From contig CANRNA010000078.1 in NCBI GenBank assembly GCA_947631805.1, positions 1-7,843 on the forward strand: a DNA stretch of 7,843 bases, given 5' to 3'. Shown in pieces: positions 5,545-7,843 of the stretch. How positions within the stretch are numbered: position 1 is the stretch's first letter; every line of letters starts with the position of its first letter. Source of the stretch: an uncultured Oscillospiraceae bacterium (GTDB lineage Bacteria; Bacillota; Clostridia; Oscillospirales; Oscillospiraceae). The notes under the pieces are model-generated. The model ran no database searches. It saw only the letters and a list, made by a program, of their open reading frames with translations, and was not told the DNA's origin. The translations under genes and the position numbers were made by a program.

Positions 5545-7356
5545 ATGGAAGATTTGAGAAACATCGCTATCATCGCCCACGTGGACCACGGCAAGACCAC
5601 CCTGGTGGACGCCATGCTCCGCCAGTCCGGGGCCTTCCGGGCAAACCAGCAGGTCCAGGAGCGGGTCATGGACTCCGGCGACCTGGAGCGGGAGCGGGGC
5701 ATCACCATCCTGGCGAAAAACACCGCCATCCACTACAAGGACACCAAGATCAACATCGTGGACACCCCGGGCCACGCCGATTTCGGCGGCGAGGTGGAGC
5801 GCATTTTGAAGATGGTCAACGGCGTGCTGCTGCTGGTGGACGCGGCAGAGGGGCCCATGCCCCAGACCCGGTTCGTGCTGGAGCACGCCCTGCAGCTGGG
5901 ACACAAGGTCATCGTGGTGGTCAACAAGGTGGACAGACCGGACCAGCGGGTCTATGAGGTCATAGACGAGGTGCTGGAGCTGCTCATGGACCTGGGCTGC
6001 ACCGACGAACAGCTGGACAGCCCCATGCTCTTCGCCTCCGCCCGCCAGGGCACGTGCTCCGTGAGCCCGGACACGCCGGGAGAGGACCTGCAGCCCCTGT
6101 TCGAGGCCATCGTGAACTATATCCCCGCCCCGGAGAGGCGGGTGGACGAGCCGTTCCAGATGCTGGTCAGTTCCCTGGATTACAACGAGTATGTGGGCCG
6201 CATCGCCATTGGCCGCATCGAGCGGGGCCGGGTGCTGCAAAACCAGGAGATCGTGGTTTGCGATTACCACAACGAGCGGCCTCTGCGCCGGGCCAAGGCC
6301 GTGAGCATGTATGAATATGAGCCCCTGGGCCGCCAGCCGGTGCGGGAGGCGGAGGCCGGGAACATCATCGCCATGAGCGGCATAGGAGACGTGACCATCG
6401 GGGACACGATATGCGCCCCGGAGGCCCCGGAGCCCCTGCCCTTCGTGAAGATATCCGCCCCCACCATAGAGATGACCTTCTCGGTGAACGACAGCCCCTA
6501 CGCAGGCCGGGAGGGCAAGTGGGTCACCAGCCGGAATATCCGCCAGCGCCTGGAGCAGGAGACACTCAAGGACGTGTCCCTGCGGGTGACGGAGACGGAC
6601 ACCACCGACGCCTTCAACGTGGCCGGGCGGGGGGAGATGCACCTGTCCATCCTCATAGAGACCATGCGCCGGGAGGGATACGAATTCCAGGTGTCCCCGG
6701 CACGGGTGCTGTATCGGGACATAGACGGCAAGCGCTGCGAGCCCATGGAGCGGGTGGTGCTGGACGTGCCGTCGGAGTGCGTGGGCACGGTGATGGAAAA
6801 GCTGGGCCAGCGCAAGGGCGAGTTCGTGCAGATGAACCCCGTGGGGGACCGGATGAAGCTGGAATTCCTGGTGCCCACCAGGGGCCTGTTCGGCTACAGG
6901 AGCGAGTTTTTGACCGACACCAGAGGCGAGGGCATCATGGCCTCCGTGTTCGACAGCTACGCCCCCGTGAAGGGCGAGGTGAAGCGCCGCAACACCGGCT
7001 CCCTGGTGGCCTTTGAGACCGGGGAGGCGGTGGCCTACGGCCTGTGGAACGCCCAGGACCGGGGGGCGCTGTTCATCGGGCCGGGCACGTCGGTGTACGC
7101 GGGGATGATCGTGGGGGAGAGCCCCAAGAAAGAGGACATCGTGGTGAACGTGTGCCGGTCCAAGCACCTGACCAACACGCGAGCCTCCGGCTCGGACGAG
7201 GCGCTCCGGCTGGTGCCGCCCAAGCAGATGAGCCTGGAGCAGTGCATGGAGTTCATGGCCGACGACGAGCTTTTGGAGGTCACCCCGGAGCATCTGCGCC
7301 TGCGCAAGAGCATTCTGGACCACGAAAAGCGCATGAAGAGCCAGTTCAGACGCTGA
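5545..7356 (+). CDS. typA: Ribosome-associated translational GTPase TypA/BipA
   Basis: This 603-residue GTPase of the EF-G/LepA superfamily binds the 70S ribosome at the EF-G site and helps ribosome assembly and translation under stress or cold. Seen: the G1 loop AHVDHGKT (11-18), the switch I motif ERGIT near 51-55, G3 DTPGH (73-77), G4 NKVD (127-130) and G5 SAR (165-167). Domain II starts near DYNEYVGRIAIGRI. The domain III signature GRGEMHLSILIETMRREGYE begins at 361. Domain V has ERVVLDVPSECVGTVMEKLGQRKGEF (402 on) and VPTRGLFGYRSEFLTDTRGEG (443 on). The TypA-specific C-terminal domain shows the LFIGPGTSVYAGMIVGE and KHLTNTRASGSDEALRL motifs, which separate it from LepA and EF-G. Length matches the family (about 600-615). 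It has its own promoter and no clear terminator before rpsO, so some read-through is possible. Nothing appears missing. Confidence 0.98.
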   Translation: MEDLRNIAIIAHVDHGKTTLVDAMLRQSGAFRANQQVQERVMDSGDLERERGITILAKNTAIHYKDTKINIVDTPGHADFGGEVERILKMVNGVLLLVDAAEGPMPQTRFVLEHALQLGHKVIVVVNKVDRPDQRVYEVIDEVLELLMDLGCTDEQLDSPMLFASARQGTCSVSPDTPGEDLQPLFEAIVNYIPAPERRVDEPFQMLVSSLDYNEYVGRIAIGRIERGRVLQNQEIVVCDYHNERPLRRAKAVSMYEYEPLGRQPVREAEAGNIIAMSGIGDVTIGDTICAPEAPEPLPFVKISAPTIEMTFSVNDSPYAGREGKWVTSRNIRQRLEQETLKDVSLRVTETDTTDAFNVAGRGEMHLSILIETMRREGYEFQVSPARVLYRDIDGKRCEPMERVVLDVPSECVGTVMEKLGQRKGEFVQMNPVGDRMKLEFLVPTRGLFGYRSEFLTDTRGEGIMASVFDSYAPVKGEVKRRNTGSLVAFETGEAVAYGLWNAQDRGALFIGPGTSVYAGMIVGESPKKEDIVVNVCRSKHLTNTRASGSDEALRLVPPKQMSLEQCMEFMADDELLEVTPEHLRLRKSILDHEKRMKSQFRR

Positions 7357-7401
7357 CAGGGACGGGAAACAAGGAAATTATCCCAGCGCCGGAAATATTT
7401 T

Positions 7402-7430
7402 TTGACAAATCGGGCATTCTGTGTTATAGT
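7402..7430 (+). promoter_or_regulatory. rpsO promoter
   Basis: A perfect -35 TTGACA (7402-7407), a 17-base spacer and a near-perfect -10 TATAGT (7425-7430) match a strong housekeeping promoter, as expected for a ribosomal protein gene. An AT-rich stretch (AAATATTTT, 7393-7401) directly upstream could add an UP-element effect. Predicted start is near 7437. Confidence 0.92.
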
Positions 7431-7436
7431 CACATA

Positions 7437-7523
7437 GCTTGGGAACCCGCGTCGCTTGGTTTGGGGCATGGCCCCTTACTCAGCCGCTGGGTCTAGTAAA
7501 AACCGAAAGGAAGGGCAAAGACC
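7437..7523 (+). promoter_or_regulatory. rpsO 5' leader, candidate S15 autoregulatory RNA
   Basis: The roughly 87-base leader folds by eye. ACCC-GCG (7445-7451) pairs with CGC-T-GGGT (7485-7492, one bulged T). GCT (7454-7456) pairs with AGC (7482-7484), and GGGGC (7463-7467) pairs with GCCCC (7471-7475) round an ATG triloop. Then come AAAGGAAGGG (7506-7514) and the rpsO start. In several bacteria S15 binds a structure in its own mRNA leader to repress itself, and these structures differ between lineages. The helices here are visible; S15 binding is inferred, and I cannot match a known class. Confidence 0.4.
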
Positions 7524-7790
7524 ATGATCACCAAGGAGCAAAAGACCGCTATCATCGAGAGCAACAAGACCCACGAGGGCGACACCGGCTCGCCGGAAGT
7601 CCAGATCGCCATCCTCACCGAGCGCATCAATCAGCTCACCGAGCACCTGAAGGTGCACAAGAAGGACAATCACAGCCGTATGGGCCTGTTCAAGATGATC
7701 GGCAAGCGCCGCCGTCTGCTGGACTATGTGGCCAAGAACGACATCGAGCGCTACCGCGCCATTATCGCCAAGCTTGGCATCCGTAAGTAA
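7524..7790 (+). CDS. rpsO: 30S ribosomal protein S15
   Basis: An 88-residue primary-binding ribosomal protein that contacts the three-way junction of 16S rRNA helices 20-22 and forms an intersubunit bridge. Length is typical (88-89). Conserved rRNA-contact residues are all present: Thr21-Gly22 (DTGSPEVQ), His41, Asp48 and Ser51 within HKKDNHSR, followed by GLFKMIGKRRRLLDYV and the basic end LGIRK. The start is set by AAAGGAAGGG ten bases upstream. In many bacteria pnp follows rpsO; here the window ends 53 bases after the stop, so this cannot be tested. The gene has its own consensus promoter and a structured leader. Confidence 0.99.
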   Translation: MITKEQKTAIIESNKTHEGDTGSPEVQIAILTERINQLTEHLKVHKKDNHSRMGLFKMIGKRRRLLDYVAKNDIERYRAIIAKLGIRK

Positions 7791-7803
7791 GATTCTTACT
7801 TGC
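7783..7803 (+). other. Hairpin across the rpsO stop codon
   Basis: GTAAGTAAG (7783-7791) pairs with CTTACTTGC (7795-7803), nine pairs including one wobble, with an ATT loop. The TAA stop (7788-7790) lies in the 5' arm. No T tract follows within the next 17 bases, so it is not a standard terminator. It could be an mRNA processing or stability element ahead of a downstream gene. Confidence 0.5.
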
Positions 7804-7843
7804 ACTGAGGGGTATGAAGGTTTTTTCGGGTGGGACAAGTTCA

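Noticed and set aside
5386..7323. A 645-codon open frame on the minus strand opposite typA
   Set aside because: It is a mirror of the GC-rich codon pattern of typA: its protein is rich in His, Gly, Leu and Val with no domain motifs, and typA on the other strand is unmistakable.
7357..7401. A terminator between typA and rpsO
   Set aside because: There is a TATTTTTT run at 7396-7403 but I find no stem before it; the run belongs to the AT-rich area upstream of the rpsO -35 box.
7814..7843. A possible new gene start (MKVFSGGTSS) at the window end
   Set aside because: Only ten codons are visible, the purine run GAGGGG ends too close to the ATG for good spacing, and the peptide is not recognisable.

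Overview
The window comes from a G+C-rich Gram-positive bacterium, most likely a gut member of the Clostridia (Oscillospiraceae-like). This rests on four things: high-GC codon use, very regular sigma-A type promoters (TTGnnn-17-TATAAT) and U-tailed hairpin terminators, Gram-positive cell-wall-binding repeats, and a BspA-type leucine-rich-repeat surface protein. The taxonomic call is an inference from style and not from a marker comparison. All recognisable genes lie on the + strand.

Layout: (1) 1-1191, the 3' part of a MATE-family multidrug/cation antiporter gene, closed by a strong intrinsic terminator at 1216-1242. (2) 1243-1567, a gene-free stretch dense in signals. It has a + strand promoter with a palindrome filling its spacer, a facing minus-strand promoter about 110 bp away, a candidate structured RNA ending in a perfect U-tailed hairpin (1452-1486), and a GC-rich hairpin just before the ribosome binding site of the next gene. 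(3) 1568-5413, a 1281-residue secreted modular surface protein: signal peptide, beta-rich N-terminal region, an AT-richer inserted module, a carboxypeptidase-regulatory/Ig-like domain, ten 23-residue BspA-type LRRs, a Pro-Glu-Val repeat, a small beta domain, a Pro-Thr linker and six aromatic cell-wall-binding repeats. A terminator follows at 5434-5463. (4) 5476-7356, typA/bipA, a ribosome-associated translational GTPase with its own extended -10 promoter. (5) 7402-7790, rpsO (ribosomal protein S15) with a consensus promoter and a foldable 5' leader that could be an S15 autoregulatory site. The last 53 bases hold a hairpin across the rpsO stop codon and no supported gene.

The genes do not look like one functional operon: each has its own promoter and most are separated by terminators. 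typA and rpsO are both translation-related housekeeping genes, and no clear terminator lies between them. The LRR protein is an accessory surface gene, probably for adhesion or host/matrix binding. No defence system, phage, CRISPR or insertion sequence is visible. The region most likely to hold something undescribed is 1243-1567. There, a promoter, a long foldable leader and a terminator whose 5' arm can pair instead with the start of the transcript look like either an attenuator/riboswitch controlling the surface protein or an independent small RNA gene.
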